Shown here one piece after another: positions 35,049-43,753 of a DNA stretch of 64,000 nt. The DNA is taken from positions 274,001 to 338,000 of the forward strand of contig NZ_CP012916.1 of NCBI RefSeq assembly GCF_001315015.1, written 5' to 3'. Below the pieces are notes generated by a model. The model had not been told where the DNA came from. It was given only the letters and a program-made list of their open reading frames with translations, and did not search any database. The DNA comes from Azospirillum brasilense. Its GTDB lineage: Bacteria; Pseudomonadota; Alphaproteobacteria; Azospirillales; Azospirillaceae. Position numbers and translations under genes: made by a program. Every line of letters begins with the position of its first letter. Positions within the stretch are counted from its first letter, which is position 1.

Positions 35049-35405
35049 TTACACCCCGACTTCCACCGCGGCGTTGACGATGTAGATCATCTCGTTGCGG
35101 TCGTTCTTGTCGGCCAGGAAGATGCCGCTGGGCGCCAGCATGCCGCCGGACACCACGTTGAACGACACCTGCCCGTAGGGGAAGACGGCCCGCACAGCCT
35201 CCAGGTCCAGGCGGTCGGCGTCCGCGGGGACGGCGAGGTGGACGCGGACCTGCATCCGGCTGGTGTCGCCATCGACCAGCGCGCGCATGCCGGGCATGGA
35301 GTTGCGCTCGATGGCGTTGCGCACGGCGCGCACCGCGGCCTTGGTTACGTCCTGCCCATGCAGATCGGCGCCCATGCCGAGTTCGACGAACATCACCTGC
35401 TTCAT
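35049..35405 (-). CDS. Lin0512 family protein
   Basis: A 118-residue protein matching the Lin0512 family: an N-terminal strand VMFVELGMGADLHGQDVTKA, a helix AAVRAVRNAIERNSMPGM, and a C-terminal GGMLAPSGIFLADKND. GAGGAGGG lies upstream of the ATG at 35405, which decides the start. The family is related in fold to the cyanuric acid hydrolase/barbiturase group subunits, and its activity is not established. It follows the metalloprotease gene on the same strand with a 109-bp gap and may be independent. Confidence 0.75.
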   Translation of the reverse strand: MKQVMFVELGMGADLHGQDVTKAAVRAVRNAIERNSMPGMRALVDGDTSRMQVRVHLAVPADADRLDLEAVRAVFPYGQVSFNVVSGGMLAPSGIFLADKNDRNEMIYIVNAAVEVGV

Positions 35406-35514
35406 GGTCGTGGGGCCCTCCTCGTTCCGTGTTTCGGTGATTGCGCTGAGGATGCGCCAGGATCGGCGCTGCACGGCAGTCGATCCGGCCGTTTTTTCGA
35501 ACGGTGGAATGCGG

Positions 35515-37281
35515 TCAGCCGATCCGGAAGGCAAGATAGCTGTCGGTCCCCACCTGTCCGGGCATGGCGAGCAACCCGCCGGGGGTCTGTCCGCTGAAGG
35601 TCAGGCTGAGGTCGGTGCCGCCATTGCCATCCAGGTCGATTCGCGCGGTGGCCCCCTGATAGCCGGCGGCGCCCGCCATATCCTCCCAGCTCAGTTTGGA
35701 GAGGGTGTCCGTCCAGCCCCAGGCCACGGCCCATTCCGCCGGTTGCAGATCGGTGATGGTGGACCATGTGACGCCTTCGCCCCGTCCATCGACGTTGAAG
35801 GTGTCCGTGCCGGGTCCGCCGGTCAGGAAGTTGGAGCCCGAGCCGCCGTCCAGCACATCGTCTCCGCCGCCGCCCTGCGCGGCATCGTTCCCGTCGAGCA
35901 GATTCATGAAATCGCCCTGATCGCTGCCGACGACCGCCTCCCCGGCGGCCGTTCCCAGGAATTGGTTTTTCAGGCCGGCGACCGGGCCGGAATAGGCGGC
36001 CATTCGCACCTCGTAACTCAGGGTGCCATCCTGAACGATGGCGCGCTGGTCCGGCGCGGCGCGGGGCAGGGCGGCCGCGGCCTCCTGCCGGGTAACCGTG
36101 CGGTCGGCAAAAACCAGCCGTTCGATGCCGCGGAGCCGGTCGGTGCCACCGGCCCCTGTGACCGTCAGATCCGTTCCGCTTCCCAACGGATCGACGGTCA
36201 CGAAGACGTTGGCGGAAGGGAAGTCGTACAGCGCCGTGTCGCCGCCGGGTCCGCCGTCGAGAAGATCGTTTCCCGCACCGCCGGCCAGCGTGTCGTCCCC
36301 GGCGGCGCCCATCAGCGTGTCGGCGAAGGCCGAGCCGGTCACCCGGTCGCCCGCCGTCCCTCCGATGACGGTCTCGATGCGGGTGCCGTAGCCGACGAAA
36401 AACTGGTTCTGGGCCAGGATCGACGGGGCCTGCGCGGAAAACCATCCCCAGCCGCCCGTCAGGTCGATGGTGACGGGAACATCCGACCCCACCGCGGACA
36501 GGGTGTCGTTGCCACCGCCATCCCAGAGGTAGCGCCCCGGTGCACCCGGCGTCAGGAGATACAGGTCGTCGCCGGTGCGCACGGTGGGGTTGGGGCCATA
36601 GAGGCGCTGGATCGCGGCGACGTCATAGACGCCCAGCCCGCCGGGCCAGACGCCGTAATAGGACATAACCGTGTTGGTTCGGTTGTCCTCGGCCGGCGGC
36701 AGGAAGGGCGGGGTGCCGCTGCCCGTGCCGTTGTAGTCGCCGGGATGCTTCAGGCCCAGCGCGTGGCCGATCTCGTGCACATAGGTGCGGTAACCGGCCG
36801 ATTCGGGGTCAAGGTAGATGTAGGAACCCGCCGGGTTGGGGTAGTAGGCCATGCCGGAGGCGCCGAAGGCGTCGAGCTGGCTCATGTGGAATTGCAGGTT
36901 GGCGGTCATCGGCGCCGCCGTTTCCACGAAGGCAAGGTTGGCGACGGCGCTCCACTCCCCCATCGCCTGCACCGCCATGGCCTTCTGGCTGTCGTTGAGG
37001 GGGCGGAAGCCGGGCACGTAGCGGATGCCGGCATCCACGACCCAGCCGTAGGTCAGGCTGTAGGGCGCCGTCGCGGCACCGTCCGGCGGTGCCCCCCAGC
37101 GGCGCCCGCTGTCGAACGCCCGGACGAACAGCGGGTCGCCGACGCCGCCCGTCGTCCAGCCGGCCTTTTCCATCGCCGGGCCTGGAACGTCATCGAAGCC
37201 CGAAACATCATTGAGGGATGATCGATCATCGCCGAGCCCGTCCCCATTTTCGCCAGGGCCGGGAATCCGAAACTCACTCAT
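35515..37281 (-). CDS. RTX zinc metalloprotease, serralysin-like (M10 family)
   Basis: A 588-residue secreted protease. The catalytic zinc motif HEIGHALGLKH is at residues 169-179, followed by the Met-turn in NTVMSYYG near 205. The C-terminal half carries calcium-binding RTX nonapeptides, for example GAAGDDTLAGGAGNDLLDGG and GGGGDDVLDGGSG, and ends with a hydrophobic secretion-type tail. There is no Sec signal peptide, as expected for type I export, but no HlyB/HlyD/TolC genes are in the window. It is longer than typical serralysin (about 480 residues) because of a second RTX block and an extended linker. Substrate unknown. Confidence 0.88.
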   Translation of the reverse strand: MSEFRIPGPGENGDGLGDDRSSLNDVSGFDDVPGPAMEKAGWTTGGVGDPLFVRAFDSGRRWGAPPDGAATAPYSLTYGWVVDAGIRYVPGFRPLNDSQKAMAVQAMGEWSAVANLAFVETAAPMTANLQFHMSQLDAFGASGMAYYPNPAGSYIYLDPESAGYRTYVHEIGHALGLKHPGDYNGTGSGTPPFLPPAEDNRTNTVMSYYGVWPGGLGVYDVAAIQRLYGPNPTVRTGDDLYLLTPGAPGRYLWDGGGNDTLSAVGSDVPVTIDLTGGWGWFSAQAPSILAQNQFFVGYGTRIETVIGGTAGDRVTGSAFADTLMGAAGDDTLAGGAGNDLLDGGPGGDTALYDFPSANVFVTVDPLGSGTDLTVTGAGGTDRLRGIERLVFADRTVTRQEAAAALPRAAPDQRAIVQDGTLSYEVRMAAYSGPVAGLKNQFLGTAAGEAVVGSDQGDFMNLLDGNDAAQGGGGDDVLDGGSGSNFLTGGPGTDTFNVDGRGEGVTWSTITDLQPAEWAVAWGWTDTLSKLSWEDMAGAAGYQGATARIDLDGNGGTDLSLTFSGQTPGGLLAMPGQVGTDSYLAFRIG

Positions 37282-37755
37282 GTCCGCGCACTCCGTTTGG
37301 GTGGACCGGTGTTTCGCTAAATTCGTTCCGAATTTCGATGATGTTTGGTGAAAACGATCGGAGCTCGTCTTTCAATCAGTCAATATTTATGACGAGGCGT
37401 TTGTCCGCATTCAATGGATCAGACGGCATCATCAGCGTTGGGAAATGGAAAATTTCCAACGTATTTTCAGTATCCTGTGAAGGTTCCGGGAAATTCCTTC
37501 CATGCATTCGCGGGCCGGCGGTGACGCCGGGTTATACGCTGAAGATGTCTGGCGGGATTTCCAGAATGGATAAGAATTCAATCGCCGCAAATGAAACGCA
37601 TGAACCGGCTCGCACCTGTCATGATAAGATCAAAGTAAAATCGTTAAAGAATATTAAGACGCAATCCTGTCACAGCATAGGTATGGATTGGCGGATTGAC
37701 AGGATCGAGAGATTCCGCGACCGTTGCCGCAGAACAACAACGGGGGAGAAAAAGA
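37282..37755. other. Gene-free AT-richer gap between the protease and RlpA genes
   Basis: No supported gene. It holds the leaders of the minus-strand protease gene and the plus-strand rlpA gene. A partial inverted repeat TTGGGAAAT...ATTTCCAA occurs near 37439-37460, and TTGACA at 37696 has no good -10 partner. I see nothing more specific. Confidence 0.35.
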
Positions 37756-38361
37756 GTGCGGTATGGCTGTGTTGCGCTCGCCATCTGTGCTGTTTCTGTT
37801 GGGGCTTGCTCGACTGGTGCACAGATTGCCTCCGTCCCGCCAGTGCCGCAGGACTCAATGCTGCAGGTTGCCGATTTTGAAGAAAACGCAGCGCCGGTCG
37901 TTTCGGATATCGAACCGGTTTATGTTCACAAGGGGAAGGCGTCCTACTACGCCGATTTCTTCCACGGCCGGACCACGGCGTCGGGGGAGCGATTCAGCCA
38001 GAACCGGCTGACCGCCGCGTCCCGCCGGCTTCCCCTGGGCAGCCGGGTGACGGTGACCAACGCCGACAACGGGCGCAGCGTCGAGGTCGTGATCAACGAC
38101 CGCGGCCCCTACGTGAAGGGGCGGGTGATCGATCTGTCCCGGAAGGCCGCCGGCGAACTGGGCATGATCGAGGACGGCGTGGTGAACGTGCGCGTCGAAG
38201 CCCGGCCCTCCGACCAGCCTAACCGCTCGCTGCGGCACCGGTTGGAGCGGATGGTGGCCGCGCTTTATCCCGACCGTAAACCGGCGTCCGAACCGCCTGT
38301 GACGGTGGCCGAACGGCCCGACCCCGATTTGACCGCGACGGATCTGGGCGTGGTCGAATAA
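37756..38361 (+). CDS. rlpA: RlpA-like septal ring lipoprotein
   Basis: A 201-residue protein. The GTG start at 37756 is preferred: GGGGGAG precedes it and it gives a lipoprotein signal with lipobox VGAC near residue 17. The double-psi beta-barrel follows: GKASYYADFFHGRTTASGE, SRRLPLGSRVTVTNADNG, and VINDRGPYVKGRVIDLSRKA with the catalytic aspartate. RlpA-type proteins cleave or bind peptidoglycan lacking stem peptides at the septum. The usual SPOR domain is absent, so this is a short form, and a charged C-terminal tail takes its place. Confidence 0.86.
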   Translation: MRYGCVALAICAVSVGACSTGAQIASVPPVPQDSMLQVADFEENAAPVVSDIEPVYVHKGKASYYADFFHGRTTASGERFSQNRLTAASRRLPLGSRVTVTNADNGRSVEVVINDRGPYVKGRVIDLSRKAAGELGMIEDGVVNVRVEARPSDQPNRSLRHRLERMVAALYPDRKPASEPPVTVAERPDPDLTATDLGVVE

Positions 38362-38498
38362 CGGAACCGCGTCCCGTCCGACGCTTCCCACCCAAACGCA
38401 CAACGCGCAGGTTTCCGCCCAACGGGCGTGGCGCCGCGAAGGCCGCCGATGTGCCTTCGCGGGTGACGGAGCCGTGCGCACAGAGGAGGTTCCAACCC

Positions 38499-38912
38499 AT
38501 GCTGAAACTCGTGATCCGCGACACGCATCACGCCGCCGGCCTGTTCCTGGAGCAGGTGGACAACGTCCGCCAGCTCATCGCCGAGTTGAAGGCGCTGAAG
38601 CGCGTTCCGTCCGCCTCGCTCTATCTGGAAGGGCTGGCCGAGCGCTGCCTGCGGCGCGGCTGGACGGTGATCCCCGCCGATCCGCTGGTCCGCGGCTGCA
38701 CGTCGCGCACCCACATCGTCGAGCTGCATCTCGACCCCAACCAGCCGGGCGCGCCCTTCGTCGGCATCTACGAGCCGGGGGAGGACGGCACCCCCTGCCG
38801 CCGCCTGCACGACTCCTTGGAAGGGCTGGCGAGCCGTCTGCGCCTGCCGCCCGCCAACAACACCGGCACCATGCCGGCCACGGTGCAGCAGGCCCCCGCG
38901 CTGGCTGCCTGA
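38499..38912 (+). CDS. Uncharacterised 137-residue protein, paralogue of the protein at 13202
   Basis: No named domain recognised. The sequence matches the 13202-13639 protein in its N-terminal KLVI-D-H-AAGL segment, the SAS--LE--A-RCL block, DPL, a cysteine, TH-VE and the CRR-H motif; the C-terminal tail differs. GAGGAGG lies 9 nt before the ATG. No zinc-knuckle gene is adjacent here, so the pairing at 13.6 kb is not obligatory. It precedes the BtsS-like kinase by 123 bp in the same direction. Function unknown. Confidence 0.75.
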   Translation: MLKLVIRDTHHAAGLFLEQVDNVRQLIAELKALKRVPSASLYLEGLAERCLRRGWTVIPADPLVRGCTSRTHIVELHLDPNQPGAPFVGIYEPGEDGTPCRRLHDSLEGLASRLRLPPANNTGTMPATVQQAPALAA

Positions 38913-39035
38913 GGCCCCATCGAAGCGGTCCGGGGACTCCGGCCGCATCCATTGATTGGAATCATACCGCGGCATGGCGGGCGGGGGTAGCCTGCGGGCC
39001 GGCAATCCCGCCGCCCGTTGCCCGTGCCCGCCCCC

Positions 39036-40745
39036 ATGACCGTCGAGCATCTCAGCCTCGTCTTCCTGCTGCTCCAGCAGATGTGCGTGTATCTGGTCAT
39101 CGCCTACATGCTGAGCCGGACGCCGCTGTTCCTGCCGGTGATGCACCTCACCGTGCGCTGGCCGCACAAGCTGGCCTGCTACGTCATCTTCTCCATGTTC
39201 TGCGTCATGGGGACCTATTTCGGGTTGCAGATCGACGATTCCATCGCCAACACCCGCGCCATTGGGGCCGTGCTGAGCGGCATCCTGGGCGGGCCGTCGG
39301 TGGGGCTGGCGGTCGGCTTCACCGGCGGGCTGCACCGCTACTCGCTGGGCGGCATGTCGGCGGTGGCCTGCGCCATCTCCACGGTGACGGAGGGGTTGAT
39401 CGGCGGTCTGGTGCACCGCCACTTCGTCCGCCAGGGCCGCATCGAGCCGCTGTTCGACCCGCTGCGCGTCGGCGCCGTCACCCTCGTGGCGGAAATCGCC
39501 CAGATGCTGATCATCCTGCTGGTGGCCAAGCCCTTCCCGGCGGCGGTCCATCTGGTCGAGGTGGTGGCGCTGCCGATGATCGTCGCCAACACGCTGGGGG
39601 CGGGGCTGTTCATGCGCATCCTGATGGACCGCCGCGCCTTGATCGACAAGCAGTCGAGCGCCTTCTCCGCCAAGGCGCTGAAGATCGCCGCGCGGGCCGA
39701 CGGCGTGCTGCGCCAGGGCTTCAACGAAGAGAACAGCATGCGGGTCGCCCGCATCATTTACGAGGAGACGGGCGTCGGCGCCGTCGCCATCACCGACCGT
39801 GAGAAACTGCTCGCCTTCATCGGCGTCGGCGACGACCACCATCTGCCGGGCACACCGATCACCTCGCCCCAGACCTACCAGGCCATCGCCAACAACCAGG
39901 TGCTTTACGCCGACGGCAATCTGGTCTCCTACAAATGCTCGATCCACCCGAACTGCCGGCTGGGCGCCTCGCTGGTGATCCCGCTGGTCGGAGAGGACGA
40001 CCGGGTGATCGGCACCGTGAAGCTGTACGAGCCGAAGACCAAGCTGTTCTCCACCATCAACCGCACGCTGGGGGAGGGCATCGCCCGGCTGCTGTCCAGC
40101 CAGATTCTCGCCGGGCGCTACGAGCAGCAGAAGGCGCTGCTCGCCCAGTCGGAGATCAAGCTGCTGCATGCGCAGGTGAACCCGCATTTCCTGTTCAACG
40201 CGCTGAACACCATCTCCGCGGTCATCCGCAACGACCCGGAGCGGGCGCGCCAGCTCGTGCAGAGCCTGTCCGTCTTCTTCCGCAAGAACCTGAAGCGCCC
40301 CAGCCAGGAGGCCACGGTGGCCGACGAGGTGGAGCATGTCAGCGCCTATCTCCAGATCGAGCTGGCGCGCTTCACCGGGCGCCTGTCGGTGGAGATCGAC
40401 GTGCCCGACGCGCTGCGCCACGCCCGGCTGCCGGCCTTCCTGCTCCAGCCGTTGGTCGAGAACGCCATCAAGCACGGCACCTCGCAGCTCCTCGGCCCCG
40501 GCCATGTCCGCATCGCGGCGCGGCGGGAGGGCGGGGTCCTGCGGCTGTCGGTGGAGGACAACGCCGGCCTCTACGAGGAGAAGGCGGGTGGCGACGGGCT
40601 GGGCATGTCCATCGTGGACCGCCGCGTCCGCAACCGCTTTGGCAACGGCTATGGTGTGGACGTCGCCTGCGAGGCGGACGTCTTCACCCGCATCACCCTG
40701 CGCCTTCCCCTGGACATTCCTGCCGTTGCGGAGACCGCGCCATGA
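39036..40745 (+). CDS. LytS/BtsS-type sensor histidine kinase
   Basis: A 569-residue membrane kinase of the LytS family, very like BtsS (YehU). Five or six N-terminal helices form the 5TM-LYT sensor (about 1-200, including GLQIDDSIANTRAIGAVLSG and GLAVGFTGGLHRYSLGG). A GAF-like domain follows (about 225-350), then the His_kinase domain with HAQVNPHFLFNALNTI and HATPase with LVENAIKHG and GLGMSIVDRRV. The ATG at 39036 lacks a clear ribosome site; a TTG at 39018 is in frame. It overlaps the regulator gene by ATGA. In enterobacteria BtsS senses external pyruvate. Confidence 0.92.
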   Translation: MTVEHLSLVFLLLQQMCVYLVIAYMLSRTPLFLPVMHLTVRWPHKLACYVIFSMFCVMGTYFGLQIDDSIANTRAIGAVLSGILGGPSVGLAVGFTGGLHRYSLGGMSAVACAISTVTEGLIGGLVHRHFVRQGRIEPLFDPLRVGAVTLVAEIAQMLIILLVAKPFPAAVHLVEVVALPMIVANTLGAGLFMRILMDRRALIDKQSSAFSAKALKIAARADGVLRQGFNEENSMRVARIIYEETGVGAVAITDREKLLAFIGVGDDHHLPGTPITSPQTYQAIANNQVLYADGNLVSYKCSIHPNCRLGASLVIPLVGEDDRVIGTVKLYEPKTKLFSTINRTLGEGIARLLSSQILAGRYEQQKALLAQSEIKLLHAQVNPHFLFNALNTISAVIRNDPERARQLVQSLSVFFRKNLKRPSQEATVADEVEHVSAYLQIELARFTGRLSVEIDVPDALRHARLPAFLLQPLVENAIKHGTSQLLGPGHVRIAARREGGVLRLSVEDNAGLYEEKAGGDGLGMSIVDRRVRNRFGNGYGVDVACEADVFTRITLRLPLDIPAVAETAP

Positions 40746-41461
40746 TGACCGTCCTGATCGTGGACGACGAGCCGCTGGCCCGCGAGGAACTGCGGCGCCT
40801 TCTGGAGGAGTTCCCCGACCTTCAGGTCGCCGGGGAATGCGCCAACGCCATCGAGGCCATCGGCGCCATCAACCGCCAGCCGCCCGACGTGGTCTTCCTC
40901 GACATCCAGATGCCGCGGGTCAGCGGGCTGGAGATGCTGAGCATGCTCGACCCGGAGCGGATGCCCCGCATCGTCTTCCTGACCGCCCACGACGAATACG
41001 CCGTCCAGGCCTTCGAGGAGCACGCCTTCGACTATCTGCTGAAGCCGGCGGACCCGGCCCGGCTGGCCAAGACGCTGCAACGGCTGCGCCGCGAGTGGGC
41101 GCCGCAGGACCTCGCCGTTCTGAAGGACGCCGCCCCGCTGCGGCTGATCCCCTGCACCGGCCACAACCGCATCTCCCTGCTGAAGCTGGACGAGGTGGAA
41201 TGCGTGGCCTCCAAGGCGAGCGGCGTCTTCGTCGTCGGCGCCGACGGCGAGGAGCGCTTCACCGAGTTGACCCTGCTGACCTTGCAGGAGCGCACGCCGC
41301 TGGTGCGCTGCCACCGGCAATATCTGGTCAACCCCGACCGTATCCGGGAAATCCGCCTGATCGACAACGGTCTGGCGGAAATCCAGACGCTGGGCGGCCA
41401 GAGCATCCCGGTCAGCCGCCGCTTCCTCGGCCCGCTGAAGGAGCGGCTGGGCATCGGGTGA
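40742..41461 (+). CDS. LytTR-type response regulator, BtsR-like
   Basis: A 239-residue regulator. The receiver (about 2-118) has LIVDDEPLAREELRRLLEE, the phosphoacceptor in VVFLDIQMPRVSG, and FDYLLKPADP. The LytTR DNA-binding domain (about 135-235) shows HNRISLLKLDEVECVASKAS, FTELTLLTLQER, RCHRQYLVN and GQSIPVSRRF. The ATGA overlap with the kinase makes the pair unambiguous. The CstA-type transporter gene follows downstream, matching the BtsSR-BtsT arrangement. Confidence 0.93.
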   Translation: MMTVLIVDDEPLAREELRRLLEEFPDLQVAGECANAIEAIGAINRQPPDVVFLDIQMPRVSGLEMLSMLDPERMPRIVFLTAHDEYAVQAFEEHAFDYLLKPADPARLAKTLQRLRREWAPQDLAVLKDAAPLRLIPCTGHNRISLLKLDEVECVASKASGVFVVGADGEERFTELTLLTLQERTPLVRCHRQYLVNPDRIREIRLIDNGLAEIQTLGGQSIPVSRRFLGPLKERLGIG

Positions 41462-41473
41462 ATCATAAAAGTT

Positions 41474-41590
41474 CCCTCTCCCCTCTGGGGAGAGGGTTAG
41501 GGTGAGGGGGTTGCGCTTGCGCCGGACATACCGCCATGCGCAACCCCCTCACCGGCCCTTCGGGCCACCCTCTCCCCGGAGGGGAGAGGG
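41474..41590. repeat. 117-bp interspersed repeat, copy B
   Basis: Same structure as copy A but opposite orientation. The left end hairpin is followed by TTAGGGTGAGGGGG; perfect 16-bp arms at 41501-41516 and 41538-41553 flank the 21-bp core 41517-41537; then GGCCCTTCGGGCC and the right end hairpin. It begins 13 bp after the btsR-like stop and lies upstream of the transporter gene, so it may end or trim the two-component transcript. Confidence 0.88.
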
Positions 41591-41607
41591 TTAGGAAGAC
41601 AGCCCCC

Positions 41608-41635
41608 ACCGCTCACCCCCGCTTTCCGACCGCTC
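41608..41635 (+). promoter_or_regulatory. Candidate LytTR-type direct repeat before the transporter gene
   Basis: ACCGCTC occurs at 41608-41614 and again at 41629-41635, a 21-bp period. LytTR regulators bind two direct half-sites about two helical turns apart, so this fits a BtsR-like target. The half-site itself does not match a published consensus closely. Confidence 0.4.
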
Positions 41636-41725
41636 GCCACGCCATGGCGCCGCTCCGGGGAGGGCACCACACGGAGGATGAAACCCGGCCTACCGTGACG
41701 GCAGTTCCTTCCAAGGAGAGCTGTC

Positions 41726-43537
41726 ATGGATCACGCCCTAACATTTGTGATCGCGACACTCTGCATCCTCGCCCTCTGCTACCGCTTCTACGGCGTGTTC
41801 TTTGTGCGCAAGGTGCTCCGTGCCGATGATTCCGAGGTGACGCCGTCCCACATCCTGGCCGACGGGCGAAACTATGTTCCCACCAAGAAGTGGGTGAACG
41901 CCGGCCAGCATTTCGCGGCGATCGCCGCCGCCGGCCCGCTGGTCGGCCCCGTGCTGGCCGCGCAGTTCGGCTATCTGCCGAGCTTCCTGTGGCTGCTGAT
42001 CGGCTGCGTCATCGGCGGCGCGGTGCACGACACGGTCGTGCTGTTCGCCTCGATGAAGCACAAGGGCCAGTCCCTGTCGGAGGTCGCGAAGGCCGAACTC
42101 GGCCCGGTCGCCGGCTGGTGCACCGGTCTGGCGATGCTGTTCATCATCACCATCACCATGGCCGGCCTGTCGATGGTCGTCGTCCATGCGCTGGAGCGCA
42201 ACGCCTGGGGCGCCTTCGCGGTCTTCATGACGATCCCGATCGCCGTGGCGCTGGGCCTCTACGAGAAGATCACCGGCTCGTCCAAGGGCGCCACCCAGGT
42301 CGGCATCGCCGCCATCGCCGCCTCCGTCTTCGCCGGCCCCTACATCCAGGGCACGGTGCTGGGCAGCTGGCTGACGCTGCACGCCGAGACGGTCGCGCTG
42401 ATCCTGCCGATCTACGCCTTCTTCGCCACGGCGCTGCCGGTGTGGATGCTGCTGACTCCGCGCGGCTACCTGTCGAGCTTCATGAAGATCGGCGTGTTCG
42501 GCGCGCTCGTCGTCGGCGTCGTCTTCATCAACCCGGAAATCCGCTTCCCCGCGCTCACCGACTTCATCCATGGCGGCGGCCCGGTGCTGGCCGGCCCGGT
42601 GTGGCCGTTCATCTCGATCACCATCGCCTGCGGCGCCATCTCCGGCTTCCACGCCTTCATCGGCTCGGGCACCACGCCGAAGCTGATCGACAAATGGAGC
42701 GACATCCGCACCGTGGCCTTCGGCGGCATGCTGGCCGAATGCGTGGTCGGCGTCATGGCGCTGATCGCCGCCACCTCCCTGCACCCGGCCGACTATTTCG
42801 CCATCAACTCCTCGCCCGCCGCCTTCCAGGCCCTCAACATGCAGGTCGTCGATCTGCCGCGGCTCAGCCAGGAAATCGGCCTCGACCTCTACGGCCGCAC
42901 CGGCGGCGCTGTGACCCTGGCCGTCGGCATGACGGAAATCTTCACCCGCATCCCGTGGTTCGGCACGCTGGCCTCCTACTTCTTCCAGTTCGTCGTGATG
43001 TTCGAGGCGGTCTTCATCCTGACCGCGGTGGACAGCGGCACCCGCGTGGCCCGCTATCTGATCCAGGATCTGGGCGGCGACCTCTATGCCCCGCTGAAGC
43101 GTCTCGACTGGGTGCCCGGTTCGATCGCCGCGAGCGTGCTGGCCTGCGTGGCCTGGGGCTACCTGCTGACGTCGGGCGACATCAACTCGGTGTGGGCGCT
43201 GTTCGGGGTGTCGAACCAGCTCATGGCCTCGGTCGGCCTGATCATCGGCGCCACGATCATCCTGCGGCTGGGCCAGAAACGGGTCTACATGCTGACCTGC
43301 CTCGTCCCGCTGGCCTACCTGTTCGTGACGGTGAACTACGCCGGCTACTGGATGATCACCAACGTCTATCTGAACCCGCTGGCCAAGGGCTACAACGTCT
43401 TCAACGCCGGCATCTCGATCATCATGCTGTCGCTTGGCTTCGTGATCCTGATCGCCGCCCTCAAGAAGTGGAAGGAACTCCTGCGCATCCGCAAGGACAC
43501 CCTGCCTGAGACGCTGATCGCCACCCCGGCGGAATAG
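41726..43537 (+). CDS. cstA: CstA/BtsT-family carbon-starvation pyruvate transporter
   Basis: A 603-residue membrane protein with about 16 helices. Family marks are DGRNYVPTKKWVNAGQHFAA followed by IAAAGPLVGPVLAAQFG, SLSEVAKAELGPVAGW, ISGFHAFIGSGTTPKLI, VDSGTRVARYLIQDLGG and WGYLLTSGDINSVWALFG. It is shorter than E. coli CstA or BtsT (about 700) because the central loops and C-terminal extension are reduced. AAGGAGAG precedes the ATG. Located after BtsS/BtsR-like genes, it most likely imports pyruvate under their control. A hairpin terminator follows at 43584. Confidence 0.93.
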   Translation: MDHALTFVIATLCILALCYRFYGVFFVRKVLRADDSEVTPSHILADGRNYVPTKKWVNAGQHFAAIAAAGPLVGPVLAAQFGYLPSFLWLLIGCVIGGAVHDTVVLFASMKHKGQSLSEVAKAELGPVAGWCTGLAMLFIITITMAGLSMVVVHALERNAWGAFAVFMTIPIAVALGLYEKITGSSKGATQVGIAAIAASVFAGPYIQGTVLGSWLTLHAETVALILPIYAFFATALPVWMLLTPRGYLSSFMKIGVFGALVVGVVFINPEIRFPALTDFIHGGGPVLAGPVWPFISITIACGAISGFHAFIGSGTTPKLIDKWSDIRTVAFGGMLAECVVGVMALIAATSLHPADYFAINSSPAAFQALNMQVVDLPRLSQEIGLDLYGRTGGAVTLAVGMTEIFTRIPWFGTLASYFFQFVVMFEAVFILTAVDSGTRVARYLIQDLGGDLYAPLKRLDWVPGSIAASVLACVAWGYLLTSGDINSVWALFGVSNQLMASVGLIIGATIILRLGQKRVYMLTCLVPLAYLFVTVNYAGYWMITNVYLNPLAKGYNVFNAGISIIMLSLGFVILIAALKKWKELLRIRKDTLPETLIATPAE

Positions 43538-43583
43538 CCGGACACCGGGCAAGCCGCTCGGAGACGATCAAGCGCTCAACCGG

Positions 43584-43617
43584 AAGAGGTATCGCTGCTC
43601 CCCCAGCGGTACCTCTT
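43584..43617 (+). terminator. Hairpin terminator of the CstA-type gene
   Basis: AAGAGGTATCGCTG and CAGCGGTACCTCTT pair over 14 positions (one U-G) around a 6-nt CTCCCC loop, followed by CTGCATTTCTG. It lies 47 bp past the stop codon. Confidence 0.6.
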
Positions 43618-43753
43618 CTGCATTTCTGTGGAATGGCTGGGACGCCACCGAATCCGCGAATTACAAGGGTTGATTCGCCATCCGGCGGGTGCCATCCAAG
43701 GGCCGGCGCCGTGGCCTCCGGGCTGCGGCGCCGGTTTTTCATGAAAGGAACGG

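Noticed and set aside
35263..37221. Plus-strand open frame opposite the RTX metalloprotease
   Set aside because: The Gly/Asp-rich RTX repeats on the minus strand create long open frames on the other strand; no independent coding evidence.
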